Positions 45,282 through 54,432 of a stretch of 64,000 nt of DNA are shown here, piece by piece. Origin of the DNA: Mycolicibacterium sp. P9-64 (GTDB lineage: Bacteria > Actinomycetota > Actinomycetes > Mycobacteriales > Mycobacteriaceae); the NCBI RefSeq assembly GCF_008329605.1, contig NZ_NPKO01000003.1:496001-560000 (forward strand), written 5' to 3'. How positions within the stretch are numbered: position 1 is the stretch's first letter; every line of letters starts with the position of its first letter. Position numbers and translations under genes: made by a program. The notes under the pieces are model-generated. The model saw only the letters and a program-made list of their open reading frames with translations, did no database searches and was not told the origin of the DNA.

Positions 45282-46022
45282 TCAGGTGTTCTTGGCGACG
45301 AAGCGACGGAACAGCGGCAAGGCGACGGCCACGTTGTAGACCACACCGGCGAGGAGATACGGCCACCAGGTGCCGTGGTCACTGGCGACCCAGAATGCCT
45401 TCGCGGCCCAATACGGCGGCAGCACACCGAATGCCAGATTCCAGCCGGAGTCGATGAACCACGGCAGGCAGGGCAGGCCGGCGATCAGCATGCCGAGAGC
45501 TCGAAGTGCGGCCAGGCCCTGAATCTTGTTGCCCGCCAATGCAACAATCAGCAGCAGGCTCACCACCGCCGACAGTCCGGAGAGTAGCCCGATCGGGATG
45601 AGGGCCGGCACCAGACCGGGCTCCAGGATTCCGCTGAACGACATCGTCGCGATCACGTAGACGGTGGTCACCACCATGACGGTCGCGGCGCGGTAGATGA
45701 AGAGCGCCGACAGCGGAACCGGAGTCACCTGCAGCGCGGTAAGCGTACCGGCGTCGACCTCGTCCAGGACGAGGAATGCGGCCAGCCCACCGACGATGAT
45801 GATGCTCGTCAGCAGGAGGAACGCGGTGAGGATCAACGGGTAGTACGGCACCAGGTCGAACCCGTTGCGGTCGGCCAGCATCGAGGTGAAGCGCGGCGTC
45901 AACAGCGCAACGCCAGTCGTCCAGATGACAGGGGCGACGACGATCATGATCAGCAGCGGGTCACGGTACGTGCCGCGAATATCGTTGCGGCCGAACGCCA
46001 CCAAAGCTCGCGTTGCCACCAT
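45282..46022 (-). CDS. ABC exporter membrane subunit (Rv2686c-like)
   Basis: A 246-residue permease with six predicted helices. It is the third gene of the ABC cluster; its start overlaps the preceding stop (TAATG). ABC-2-type exporters of this kind pair two different membrane subunits with one ATPase. Position (past Rv2684) and order match the Rv2686c-Rv2688c system, which was reported to export fluoroquinolones (family knowledge). Confidence 0.85.
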   Translation of the reverse strand: MVATRALVAFGRNDIRGTYRDPLLIMIVVAPVIWTTGVALLTPRFTSMLADRNGFDLVPYYPLILTAFLLLTSIIIVGGLAAFLVLDEVDAGTLTALQVTPVPLSALFIYRAATVMVVTTVYVIATMSFSGILEPGLVPALIPIGLLSGLSAVVSLLLIVALAGNKIQGLAALRALGMLIAGLPCLPWFIDSGWNLAFGVLPPYWAAKAFWVASDHGTWWPYLLAGVVYNVAVALPLFRRFVAKNT

Positions 46023-46732
46023 TACGCACCTGCCCTAGCAGTGACGTAACGAACGAATGTCGCCTTGGCCACCCAGCACAAACCCGCCACGCACACCAAT
46101 GGGTAGACCACTGCATAGGCGACCTGCCACGTCGCGAGCGTCACCTGGTCGAAAGCGGCCCCGAACAGTAATAGCGGTCCCTGCGTGGGTATGAGGTACA
46201 GCAGCGGATTCGGCAGCACGCCGGAGTACTGCAGTATCGGCGGCACCATCATCAGTGCCAGCGGGATGGTCGCCACCAAGAACCAGTCGCTGATCGACGC
46301 GAACGGCAGCGATGAGATGAAGCCCACCAACAGCATCAGCAACGTCCCGAGTACCGCCCCGACTACTACCGGTACCACGTGGTAGGCGAATCCGTGGCCA
46401 ATCGTGGGCACGACCAACGCAACGAACAGCGAGATCAGCACCAGCAGCGCCAGTTTGGCGGTCAGGTACTCCCAGAACCGCAGCGGGGTGGACAGGACCG
46501 CGCCGACGGTGCGCTCCTGCTTCTCGAAGAACACCGCGCCCGCGACGAAGAAGAACCCAATGATGCAGGTGTCGCCCAACAGCATGTAGGGCTCGGCGGC
46601 GCGGCGCAGGCTGACGGGCATCGGCAGCAGAACGGCCAGCCAAATCAGTCCTGAGAAGATCGCGGCATGCAGGAAGCGCTGCCGATTCTGCAGGGTCAGT
46701 TCGAGTCGCAACGCACTTGCCAACCGGGTCAT
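46022..46732 (-). CDS. ABC exporter membrane subunit (Rv2687c-like)
   Basis: A 236-residue permease with six helices. The segment GAVFFEKQERTVGAVLSTPLRFWEYLTAKLALL is the typical ABC-2 coupling region. ATG 46732 overlaps the ATPase stop (ATGA) and its own stop overlaps the next permease start, so all three genes are translationally coupled. Confidence 0.87.
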   Translation of the reverse strand: MTRLASALRLELTLQNRQRFLHAAIFSGLIWLAVLLPMPVSLRRAAEPYMLLGDTCIIGFFFVAGAVFFEKQERTVGAVLSTPLRFWEYLTAKLALLVLISLFVALVVPTIGHGFAYHVVPVVVGAVLGTLLMLLVGFISSLPFASISDWFLVATIPLALMMVPPILQYSGVLPNPLLYLIPTQGPLLLFGAAFDQVTLATWQVAYAVVYPLVCVAGLCWVAKATFVRYVTARAGA

Positions 46733-47634
46733 GACAACCGCCGCCCGGTCACCTCGACGAAGACGTCGTCGAGACTGGCTTCCCTGCTGTGGATGGTCTC
46801 GACGTGGTGACTGCGCAGCATGTCGTGAAACGCCGGGTCGTCGGCCAGGCCGTCCATCGCGAACTCCCCCGTTGCGAGATCGCCATCCACACCGCGAAAT
46901 TCGACACGAACGACGCGCTGGCTGCGGGCGATCTTCAATTCGGCGGGCGTGTCGAGGGCGACGATCTGGCCGTCGACCACGAAAGCCACCCTGTCGCACA
47001 GTTCATTGGCGGTCGCCATGTCATGGGTGGTGAGGAAGACCGTCCGGCCCCGCGCCTTGAGGTCCAGGATCATGTTCTTGACCTTGCGGGCGTTCACCGG
47101 ATCCAGGCCGGAGGTGGGCTCATCCAAGAAGAGCAGCTCTGGGTCGTTGATCAGCGACCGGGCAAACGTCAGCCGCATCTGCATCCCCTTGGAGTACTTG
47201 CCAACTCGCGTGTTGGCGTCGTCGGCCAGGCCGACCGCGTCCAGCAGCTCCAATGGGTCAAGCGTCGTGCCGTCGTACAGCGAGGCGAAGAACCGCAAGT
47301 TCTCCATGCCGGTGAGTTTCTGGTAGTGGTTGGGCAGCTCGAAGGAAACACCGATGCGTTGGTAGTAGTCGGGTCCCCAGGCCAGGGGGTCCCTTCCCCA
47401 TACCGTGGCCTCGCCGCCGTGTCCGCGGAGCAAGCCGATGAGGAGCTTCTGCGTCGTGGACTTCCCTGCCCCGCTGGGGCCGAGGAATCCGAAGATCTCG
47501 CCGCGGCCGACGGCGAAGTCCATGCCACGCACCGCGGGTTCCGATGACTTCGGATAGCTAAAGGTCAGGTCGCGGACGCGGATGACGTCGGTCGCAACAC
47601 TCGACGAGGTGAACTCCGGTGTGATGGTGGGCAT
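46729..47634 (-). CDS. ABC exporter ATP-binding subunit (Rv2688c-like)
   Basis: A 301-residue ATPase. Walker A is GPSGAGKSTT, Walker B is LLFLDEPTSGLD, and the H-loop is FLTTHDMATA. The signature is YSKGMQMRL, a divergent form of the usual SGGMxxRL. The C-terminal 70 residues form a domain found in drug-export ATPases. The length equals the M. tuberculosis protein. ATG 47634 is chosen over an upstream frame start. It leads the exporter operon, divergent from the MarR-type gene. Confidence 0.92.
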   Translation of the reverse strand: MPTITPEFTSSSVATDVIRVRDLTFSYPKSSEPAVRGMDFAVGRGEIFGFLGPSGAGKSTTQKLLIGLLRGHGGEATVWGRDPLAWGPDYYQRIGVSFELPNHYQKLTGMENLRFFASLYDGTTLDPLELLDAVGLADDANTRVGKYSKGMQMRLTFARSLINDPELLFLDEPTSGLDPVNARKVKNMILDLKARGRTVFLTTHDMATANELCDRVAFVVDGQIVALDTPAELKIARSQRVVRVEFRGVDGDLATGEFAMDGLADDPAFHDMLRSHHVETIHSREASLDDVFVEVTGRRLS

Positions 47635-47737
47635 GGCGGCGTGATTGCCTTCCAGGTCGAGCGGTGCGGCGGTCGAACCGTCGTCACCGCATGCGGGTAC
47701 GAGTTCCGACCAGACTTCCCGGAGCACCGACGCCGAC

Positions 47738-47766
47738 TATACTCAATCTTCAGCGATTATTGAAGA
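47738..47766 (+). promoter_or_regulatory. promoter and operator of the MarR-type regulator
   Basis: A -10 hexamer TATACT at 47738-47743 is followed at 47747-47766 by the dyad TCTTCA-N8-TGAAGA, which would cover the transcription start. The site lies between the divergent exporter and regulator genes and could control both. Confidence 0.55.
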
Positions 47767-47792
47767 CTCTGAATGAACTGGGAGGATCTGTG

Positions 47793-48269
47793 GTGACCGA
47801 AGACCCCGGCTTGCAGCACGCCGCCGAGCAGCTCGCCCTCGTCCTCAGCGATCACGGCCTGCAGCGCATGACCGCCCGCGTGCTGGCCACCCTGCTGTTC
47901 ACCGAGCAGTCCAGCATGACCATGGGTGAGCTGGCCGAACGCCTGGCGGCCAGCTCGGGCGCAATCTCCGGCGCCGTCAAGATGCTCACCTCCGTCGGCC
48001 TGGCGGAGCGCGTGCCCGTCCCGGCGAGCCGCCGGGACCACTACCGGCTACGCGACGATGCCTGGGCGCTCCTCTACACCAATCAGAACGCCGTTCTCTT
48101 CCCGATGCTGGCGGCCGCCGAGGCCGGGATCGCTGCCGCAGGACGCGACAGCCTGGCCGGACACCGCCTCACCGAGATGCGCGATTTCTACGCGTTCCTC
48201 CTTGGCGAGATCCCTGCGTTGCTGGACCGATGGAATGAGAGTCGAGGCGGGATCAGTCCGACGACGTAG
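47793..48269 (+). CDS. GbsR/MarR-type transcriptional regulator
   Basis: A 158-residue winged-helix protein. The HTH is SMTMGELAERLAASSGAISGAVKMLTSVGLAERV, followed by the wing PASRRDHYRLRDDAWALL. The extended helical C-terminus is typical of the GbsR-like subgroup. A GGGAGG site favours the GTG at 47793 over one at 47790. Divergent from the ABC exporter; it is the likely exporter repressor. Confidence 0.88.
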   Translation: MTEDPGLQHAAEQLALVLSDHGLQRMTARVLATLLFTEQSSMTMGELAERLAASSGAISGAVKMLTSVGLAERVPVPASRRDHYRLRDDAWALLYTNQNAVLFPMLAAAEAGIAAAGRDSLAGHRLTEMRDFYAFLLGEIPALLDRWNESRGGISPTT

Positions 48270-48307
48270 CGCCCACCTCGACGGCGCGGTCGCCTAGGTT
48301 GCTTTTC

Positions 48308-48787
48308 ATGATGTCGGCCAAGGGAACGACGGTGATCGAGCGGCGCAGCATCGTGAACGCGCCCGCCGACCGGGTGTGGCAACGCGTCGTGACCCCCGAG
48401 GGGATCAACGACGAGATGGGCCCATGGATGACGATGTCGCTACCGCGCGGCGCGCAAGGGCTGTCCGTAGACGACGTTCCGGTCGGCACCCCGATCGGCA
48501 GGGCATGGCTGCGGCTGTTCGGCGTGCTGCCGTTCGACTACGACTACCTCACCATCGCCGAGCTGCAGCCTGGACGGTCGTTCCGGGAGGAATCGACGAT
48601 GCTCAGCATGAGCAGATGGCAGCACGAACGCAGCGTCACAGCCGAGGGCGACACCAAAGCCGTTGTCCACGACCGCGTTACCTTCCAGACGCGAATCTGG
48701 CTCCGGCCCGCCACGCCCATCCTGAAGGTCACCATCGGTGCGCTGTTCAGACATCGGCATCGCCGGCTGCAGCGCCACTTCGCCTGA
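48308..48787 (+). CDS. SRPBCC-family protein
   Basis: A 159-residue Bet v1-fold protein opening with TTVIERRSIVNAPADRVWQRVVTPEGINDEMGPWM and ending in a helix with RHRHRRLQRHF. It probably binds a hydrophobic ligand. It lies 38 nt after the MarR-type gene and may be in its transcript. ATG 48308 or 48311 is the start. Confidence 0.8.
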   Translation: MMSAKGTTVIERRSIVNAPADRVWQRVVTPEGINDEMGPWMTMSLPRGAQGLSVDDVPVGTPIGRAWLRLFGVLPFDYDYLTIAELQPGRSFREESTMLSMSRWQHERSVTAEGDTKAVVHDRVTFQTRIWLRPATPILKVTIGALFRHRHRRLQRHFA

Positions 48788-48915
48788 GCGCCGAGCTCAT
48801 GGAACACAGGGCTCACCAGGGCCTGGACCGTCAGCCGAACGTTCGTCGGATTCTGTAGGTCGGGGCGGACGTAGAACGTTGCACCGTGTCACGCGGGAGA
48901 CAAAGACTGCCGGAA

Positions 48916-49101
48916 TCACGGTCGAGCTAGGACCGGCGGGTCCACCGCTGCTTCGACGATGGGGGCGACGATGTGAGCGGCATCGAACACGACCACGTCG
49001 GTTTCGTCTCCCACGATCCATACGTTGTTGTCGACATCCCAGCTCCCACCGTCGAGTTCAAATGTGCCACTCGTAACGATGCGTTGGACGTTCACGGCCA
49101 C
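48916..49101 (-). pseudogene. truncated metallo-beta-lactamase-fold hydrolase
   Basis: GTG at 49101 overlaps the mscR stop (TAGTG). The frame reads VNVQRIVTSGTFELDGGSWD, then NNVWIVGDETDVVVFDAAH and APIVEA, which is the N-terminus of the MBL-fold hydrolase normally paired with mscR (Rv2260 follows Rv2259 in M. tuberculosis). About residue 50 the similarity stops and the frame ends after 61 codons, before the HxHxDH zinc motif. The rest of the gene is gone from the window. Confidence 0.75.
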
Positions 49102-50186
49102 TAGAGAATCACCACCGACCGCAGGACCGTCCCACTGTGCATCTTGTGGAATGCGTCTTCGATGCCGTCGAGACCGATGCGTTCAGAGACGAACTTGTCC
49201 AACGGCAGCCGGCCCTGGAGGTAGAGGCCGATCAAGGTGGGGAAATCGCGTTCGGGCAGGCAGTCGCCATACCAGGACGACTTGAGCGATCCGCCGCGAG
49301 AGAAGAAGTCGACCAGCGGCATCTGCAACGTCATGTCGGGGGTGGGGACCCCGACCAACACGACGGTGCCGGCCAGATCGCGAGCGTAGAACGCCTGCGT
49401 CCAGGTGGCAGGGCGTCCGACCGCGTCGATGACCACATCGGCACCGAAGCCGTCGGTGAGATCCTGAATGGCTTTGACGACGTCGGCGTCGGCCGCGTTG
49501 ACCACGTCGGTGGCGCCAAACCCGCGTGCTTGCTCTATCTTTCGGTCATCGAGGTCGATCGCAATGATCTTCTTGGCGCCGACCAGCGCCGCTCCAGCGA
49601 TGGCCGCGTTACCCACGCCACCGCAACCGATCACCGCCACGACGTCGTCGCGGTTGACGGCCCCGGTGTTGATTGCGGCGCCGATGCCAGCCATGACACC
49701 ACAGCCGAGCAGGCCGGCGACGGCGGGGTCAGCTGCGGGGTCGACCTTGGTGCACTGGCCCTTGTGGACGAGAGTCTTGTCGGCGAATGCGCCGATACCG
49801 AGCGCGGGCGTGAGCTCGGTGCCGTCGGTCAACGTCATCTTCTGTGTGGCGTTGTGCGTGTCAAAGCACAGCTGCGGTCGGCCCCGCTTGCACGCTCGGC
49901 ATTGCCCACAAACCGCGCGCCAGTTGAGGATCACGAAGTCGCCGACTGCGACGTTGGCGACGCCCTCGCCGACGGCCTCTACGGTGCCCGCTGCCTCGTG
50001 ACCGAGCAGGAACGGGTACTCGTCGTTGATGCCACCTTCGCGGTAGGTCAGGTCAGTGTGGCAAACCCCGCACGCGGCAACGTCGACCACGACCTCACCG
50101 GGACCCGGATCGGGGATTACGACGTCGACCATCTCGACGGGCTGGCGCTTGCTACGGGCGATTACCCCTCGCACTATCTGGCTCAT
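49101..50186 (-). CDS. mscR: S-(hydroxymethyl)mycothiol dehydrogenase / S-nitrosomycothiol reductase
   Basis: A 361-residue zinc alcohol dehydrogenase that oxidises the formaldehyde-mycothiol adduct and reduces S-nitrosomycothiol. Catalytic zinc ligands are in [10 protein letters not shown] and FLLGHEAAG; the structural zinc has four Cys in [16 protein letters not shown]. The NAD fold is [15 protein letters not shown]. It is near-identical in these motifs to Rv2259. Its usual MBL-hydrolase partner is truncated immediately downstream. Confidence 0.95.
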   Translation of the reverse strand: MSQIVRGVIARSKRQPVEMVDVVIPDPGPGEVVVDVAACGVCHTDLTYREGGINDEYPFLLGHEAAGTVEAVGEGVANVAVGDFVILNWRAVCGQCRACKRGRPQLCFDTHNATQKMTLTDGTELTPALGIGAFADKTLVHKGQCTKVDPAADPAVAGLLGCGVMAGIGAAINTGAVNRDDVVAVIGCGGVGNAAIAGAALVGAKKIIAIDLDDRKIEQARGFGATDVVNAADADVVKAIQDLTDGFGADVVIDAVGRPATWTQAFYARDLAGTVVLVGVPTPDMTLQMPLVDFFSRGGSLKSSWYGDCLPERDFPTLIGLYLQGRLPLDKFVSERIGLDGIEDAFHKMHSGTVLRSVVIL

Positions 50187-50499
50187 CGGATGAACCCCTT
50201 CGCTTCGTAGATCGTCGCCACGCCGCAGACATTCCGTCGAACAGCGGCGCTCAGGTCCACCTGACCCGACTCATGGGTTTTGACTTCGTGTGGATGCAAT
50301 GCATCGCGCCGTTGGACCACGGTCGAACTTTAACGTCTATATAGTAAATAGCAAGCTCTGAAACAGCACTGCGTTCACATCGAAGGTCGTAGTGCCTCTG
50401 AACAGGTTAGTTGCCGTCATTGCGACATCGCCACTCCTCGAACTAACATTAATTCGCTGCGACGAAGAGCGCAGTGAGCGCCACCCCAAAGGAGATCTG
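50187..50499. promoter_or_regulatory. divergent intergenic region, mscR and cupin
   Basis: About 313 nt without a gene. An AT-rich patch at 50330-50350 (TTTAACGTCTATATAGTAAAT) is the likeliest promoter area for one or both genes. Confidence 0.4.
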
Positions 50500-50850
50500 A
50501 TGAGCACGCCTTCACTGACCCCGTATCTGAGCGGCGCCTCGACCGCCACGCTTGAGGACTGGGGGCCATTGCCAGAGGCCACGGGCGCACCCATGGCGAC
50601 CTCGGGGTTGACCCTGTGGGAGCAAGGCGCGGCCTCGGCCGGAATCTGGGAGTGCGCACCCGGGCCGTCGCGTTGGACACTCGACACCCACGAGGTGATC
50701 CACATCGTCGCGGGACGGATGACGGTCACCCCCGACGAAGGCACCGCCGATGAACTGAAGGCCGGCGACGTAGCGGTGTTCCCACGCGGATGGACTGGCA
50801 CGTGGGACATTCACGAGACGATCCGCAAAGTCTTCGCAGTCTTCGAGTGA
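50500..50850 (+). CDS. small cupin-domain protein
   Basis: A 116-residue single cupin. The barrel motifs are IWECAPGPSRWTLDTHEVIHIVAGRMTVTP and LKAGDVAVFPRGWTGTWDIHETIRKVF. This is the cupin_3 (DUF861) type seen in ureidoglycolate-like enzymes and small-molecule-binding proteins. An AAAGGAG site precedes the ATG at 50500. Its ligand is unknown. Convergent with the SDR gene. Confidence 0.85.
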   Translation: MSTPSLTPYLSGASTATLEDWGPLPEATGAPMATSGLTLWEQGAASAGIWECAPGPSRWTLDTHEVIHIVAGRMTVTPDEGTADELKAGDVAVFPRGWTGTWDIHETIRKVFAVFE

Positions 50851-50963
50851 TTCTTCGCGGGCGGACGGCGATCGAACCTCGATCGCCGTCCTGCCTCGAC
50901 CCCGCACGCACGGCGTGCCGACGACGGCCAGCGGTCGGCGACCACAGCGTGCAGCGCAGCGGA

Positions 50964-51695
50964 TCATGGCACGGTGTAACCGCCATCGATCACATAGTCG
51001 GCACCGGTGGTGTACCTAGATTCGTCCGACGCCAAATAGAGGGCCAAATAAGCAATTTCGCGCGGATCACCGAAGCGGCCCAACGGCGTAGTGTCGGTGC
51101 TCAGATCCATCTCGGCGATCATCGGAGTGTTCACTTCGCCGGGCAAGATGGCGTTGACACGAATGCCGTAGTGGGCAAGGTCCAGCGCCGCCGCCTTGGT
51201 CATCCCCCGGACCGCCCACTTCGACGCGGTGTAGGCGAAGTTGTCAGCAAAACCGACGGCTCCGGCGGTGGACGAGATGTTGATGATCGAGCCACCTCCG
51301 CATTGCTTCATGCCAGGCACCACCGCCTGCATCCCCAGGAACGTGCCCACTTGATTGACGTCGATGACCTTGCGGTAGTCGGCCAGCGTCGCCGTCTCGA
51401 CAGAGTGCAGAAGCAAGATCCCCGCGTTGTTGATCAGAACGCTGATCGGGCCGAATGTTTCGTTGACGTTGTCGACCAACGTCGACCAGTGATCGGCATT
51501 CGTGACGTCCAGGGGGACGAAGAGGGCGTCAACCTCGGCCGCCAAGGCCTTGCCTGCGTCCTCGGACACGTCGGCGACGACCACCCGGGCCCCATGCTCG
51601 GCGAGTAGTCGCACATGGGCTGCGCCCATCCCCTGCGCTCCGCCGGTGATAACGGCGACCTTGCCGTCAACGCGTCGATTCCCGTGGCCCGTCAT
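50964..51695 (-). CDS. short-chain dehydrogenase/reductase
   Basis: A 243-residue classical SDR. The cofactor motif is TGGAQGMGAAHVRLLAE with VVVADVSED following, NNAGI at position 88, catalytic Ser in INISSTAGAVG and the YTASK motif (Tyr-x3-Lys). The Asp after the second strand favours NAD. The 3-alpha/20-beta-hydroxysteroid dehydrogenase group is the closest type. Divergent from the P450. Confidence 0.92.
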   Translation of the reverse strand: MTGHGNRRVDGKVAVITGGAQGMGAAHVRLLAEHGARVVVADVSEDAGKALAAEVDALFVPLDVTNADHWSTLVDNVNETFGPISVLINNAGILLLHSVETATLADYRKVIDVNQVGTFLGMQAVVPGMKQCGGGSIINISSTAGAVGFADNFAYTASKWAVRGMTKAAALDLAHYGIRVNAILPGEVNTPMIAEMDLSTDTTPLGRFGDPREIAYLALYLASDESRYTTGADYVIDGGYTVP

Positions 51696-51996
51696 GACGG
51701 TTCACCTTCCTGGTGCATCTATTTAACATTTGTTCGATTAAACCAGACTCTGCCTTCCCATAGTTCTTGTCGAGAAACTCTGGGATTATGAGCTGCATGT
51801 ACTGCACGTTTCGGAAGACGCTTCTGCGCCGATGCAGGTGCCGTTAGGGTCTTTACATCGCCTTGCTAATGAAGGTAAGTTCAACGACTGAGCTGAACAG
51901 TTGTAGTGTGTCGTGCACCACGCCACGCCTCCGAGGTCTCATCCGACGAGCGCAGACGGATGCGACGACGTACTGGTTCGAGGCGGGAAGGTGCTG
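51696..51996. promoter_or_regulatory. divergent intergenic region, SDR and P450
   Basis: About 300 nt without a supported gene. The AT-rich dyad TTTAA-N11-TTAAA at 51722-51742 lies 27 nt before the SDR start and could bind a TetR-type regulator. The P450 frame is open back to 51913. Confidence 0.4.
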
Positions 51997-53295
51997 ATGA
52001 CGATGTCGACGACACATGAGCGTGATGCGAACGTGCCGGGCGGACGACCCTTGATGTCACGAGGCGGCGCCGGCGGCGTGGACGTCGGCGGTGGACACCG
52101 CCTCGCCGCGGGCGGCGGAACACTGTCGGCCTACGAATACCTGCCATGGGATGACCCGGAATTCGAACGCGACCCCTACCCCTGGTTCGCCCGAGCTCAA
52201 GCCGAGGTTCCCGTTCTGCGCGACACCGACGGCACGATCGTCGTGTTGAGGTACGACGACATTTTGGAGTATGGCAAGCGGCCCACGATGTCGGTCGAAC
52301 CCAACTGGGAAAAGGCCGGGCCGTGGTCGATTGCTCGGCAATCCGTGATCGCGCAGGATCCGCCCAAACACACCCAGCTCCGCCGTCAAACCAGTAGATG
52401 GTTCACCCCGAAGATCGTTCGCGACTGGGTCACCACGACCGCTGCGGTCACCAACGAAATCCTCGATGGCGCAACAGGTGACGTGGTCGACGGCTGGTGG
52501 GATCTATCTGCCGTTCCCACGCATCGCACCATGTGTCGCATTCTGCAGTTCGCCGACGACGACGTCATCGGCGTGGTGCACGACATGGCCGACACCATGC
52601 CGATGCTCTCCGCGCTGCCCCGCGAAGGAACGATCGAACAGGCCGCAGGCGGATTCAACCGACTGGCCCGCCGCGTTACCCCGATGCTCGATGCCAAGCA
52701 CCACACACCTGGCGATGGCCTCGCCGACGCCTTGCTCGCGGCTCACCGTCGCGGCGAGATCACCGAGGAAGAGGCGCGCGCCACAACCCTCCTGCTGTAT
52801 TCGTTGGGACACATGGACGTCGGCTATGCCATCGCCGCGGGCCTGCACATATTCGCTCGGCTTCCCGAAGTGTGGGACGACTTCCGCACCGACCCTTCGG
52901 TGCGCGATGCCATCATCAACGAAATCATCCGCTACGACCCGCCGGAACTCAGCTTCTATCGCGTTCCCACAGAAGATGTGACCATCCGCGGTGTCGACAT
53001 CCCGGCAGGATCGACGGTGCGCTTCGTCATCGCAGCAGCCAATCGCGATCCCGAGATTTTCGCCGATCCGCACCGGTTCGATCACGGGCGCCCCCAAGAG
53101 CGCAGTCACAACCTGTCTTTCGGTCTGGGACCCCACAGTTGTCTGGGACAGGTCATCTCCCGGGCGGAGGCGAGGACCGTCTTCGAGGTGCTCGCAGCCC
53201 GGTTCCGGCGCCTCGAGTTGACCGGACCGGTGCAGATGGACAACACCGACTTCTCACGGCACTTCACGGCCATGCCCCTGCGCCTGGTGCGATAG
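51997..53295 (+). CDS. cytochrome P450 with non-canonical I-helix
   Basis: A 432-residue soluble P450. The heme-Cys loop is FGLGPHSCLGQVISRAE, and the ExxR motif is NEIIRYDPP. The I-helix reads TTLLLYSLGHMDVGYAI; the usual A/G-G-x-D/E-T has Val where the oxygen-activating Thr should be. The N-terminal 40 residues are Gly-rich and unlike family members, so a later start is possible. The ATG at 51997 follows a GGCGGGAAGG site. Its substrate is unknown; it may act with the SDR. Confidence 0.9.
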   Translation: MTMSTTHERDANVPGGRPLMSRGGAGGVDVGGGHRLAAGGGTLSAYEYLPWDDPEFERDPYPWFARAQAEVPVLRDTDGTIVVLRYDDILEYGKRPTMSVEPNWEKAGPWSIARQSVIAQDPPKHTQLRRQTSRWFTPKIVRDWVTTTAAVTNEILDGATGDVVDGWWDLSAVPTHRTMCRILQFADDDVIGVVHDMADTMPMLSALPREGTIEQAAGGFNRLARRVTPMLDAKHHTPGDGLADALLAAHRRGEITEEEARATTLLLYSLGHMDVGYAIAAGLHIFARLPEVWDDFRTDPSVRDAIINEIIRYDPPELSFYRVPTEDVTIRGVDIPAGSTVRFVIAAANRDPEIFADPHRFDHGRPQERSHNLSFGLGPHSCLGQVISRAEARTVFEVLAARFRRLELTGPVQMDNTDFSRHFTAMPLRLVR

Positions 53296-53302
53296 GTGTA
53301 CC

Positions 53303-53677
53303 GGCCAGCGCGGCGGCGAACAGTTGCCCGGCACCTCGGCGGACTTGGTGATCCTCGCCCATCTGCCCGACGCCGAAAATCGGCACCTATCTGATCAGGC
53401 CGACCTCGAATCTTCCTGGGGCGAAGAGCATTCCCGTATCGCCATCGAAGACCGCATCCGCCAGACCCGTTTGAGTGGATACGCGGTGAATCCCGGATTG
53501 GTGGTTGAGGGCAGCGGGGGCCTTGCAGCGGCGGTGTTCGACGAACTGGGACGCCCGCAGTGGGCGTTGAGCCTGCCCGGGGTACAGACCCGCCTCGGCG
53601 GTGAGCGCAGCACGCAACTTGGTGAGCGGCTGACGCGCGAGGCGCACGCACTGACACGGCGGATGGCTAGACGCTAG
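53303..53677 (+). pseudogene. orphan IclR effector-domain fragment
   Basis: From about 53303 a single frame encodes the C-terminal half of an IclR regulator: LVILAHLPDAENRH, IRQTRLSGYAVNPGLVVEGS, GLAAAVFDELGRPQWALSLPG and GERLTREAHALTRRM. The winged-helix DNA-binding half is missing; the P450 ends just before. It is either a broken regulator or, less likely, a free-standing effector domain (a TTG at 53324 could start it). Confidence 0.6.
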
Positions 53678-54432
53678 ATCGGGAGTCGACGCAGCGGGCG
53701 AGCCTTAGCGCCGGCACCCGCCGGTGCGCCGTCGACATCGACGGCGAGCAGCGCACGGCTGATCGCAATGGCCTGCGCGATGCACAGTTGCATCCCCCGC
53801 TCCGTGCCATCCCAGTCGCACCATTCGCCGACCGTGTCGAAGATCTTCACGACGATCTTGGCAAACTTGCCCACATCGGTTGAGCCGTAGCCGAGTTCAC
53901 GCACCGCAGCCTCGTGCATCTGCTCGTAGAGCCGGAGCCACGCACGGTACTCGTCGCGCATGTCGCTGGGTAGGAATCCTGCGATGCGGTCGCCGGCCAG
54001 CAGGATGTCCCACATGTCGTTCTCGGGACTCTCCAGCTGGCGGCGGACGTGCACCCCGATCAACGCATTCCAGTACTCCTCTACGTCGCCGGCCCGATCA
54101 ACCGCCTCCAGCAGTGCAGAGGCAAATCGGTAAAAGTGCCACCGGTAGGCCTCTGCCACGATCGTGTCGCGACCATCGAAGTGACGATAGATGCTGGGAG
54201 CCTTGACCCCGACGCGCTCCCCCAGAGCGCGCATCGTCACCGACTCGTAGCCGATCGTCGAGGCCAACTCCACGAACGCCTCCAAGATCTGTTGGCGCCG
54301 ATAGGTCATGTGCGACCAGTCGACCGTGTTTACGTAGGTCCGCAACTGATCGGCGGCGCGCAGGCGGGGCGCAAGTGTCGATGCACCCTCCGCGTCGCTG
54401 CCGGCCCGCGGTGCCGTGCTCGCATTTGCCAT
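53674..54432 (-). CDS. TetR/AcrR-family regulator
   Basis: A 252-residue regulator. After a 40-residue leader the HTH region runs HMTYRRQQILEAFVELASTIGYESVTMRALGERVGVKAPSIYRHF. The large C-terminal domain ends in a basic PLRRLPI. ATG 54432 (MANASTAPRAG) is chosen. It is convergent with the IclR fragment, overlapping it by 4 nt, and divergent from the next TetR gene. Confidence 0.9.
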   Translation of the reverse strand: MANASTAPRAGSDAEGASTLAPRLRAADQLRTYVNTVDWSHMTYRRQQILEAFVELASTIGYESVTMRALGERVGVKAPSIYRHFDGRDTIVAEAYRWHFYRFASALLEAVDRAGDVEEYWNALIGVHVRRQLESPENDMWDILLAGDRIAGFLPSDMRDEYRAWLRLYEQMHEAAVRELGYGSTDVGKFAKIVVKIFDTVGEWCDWDGTERGMQLCIAQAIAISRALLAVDVDGAPAGAGAKARPLRRLPI

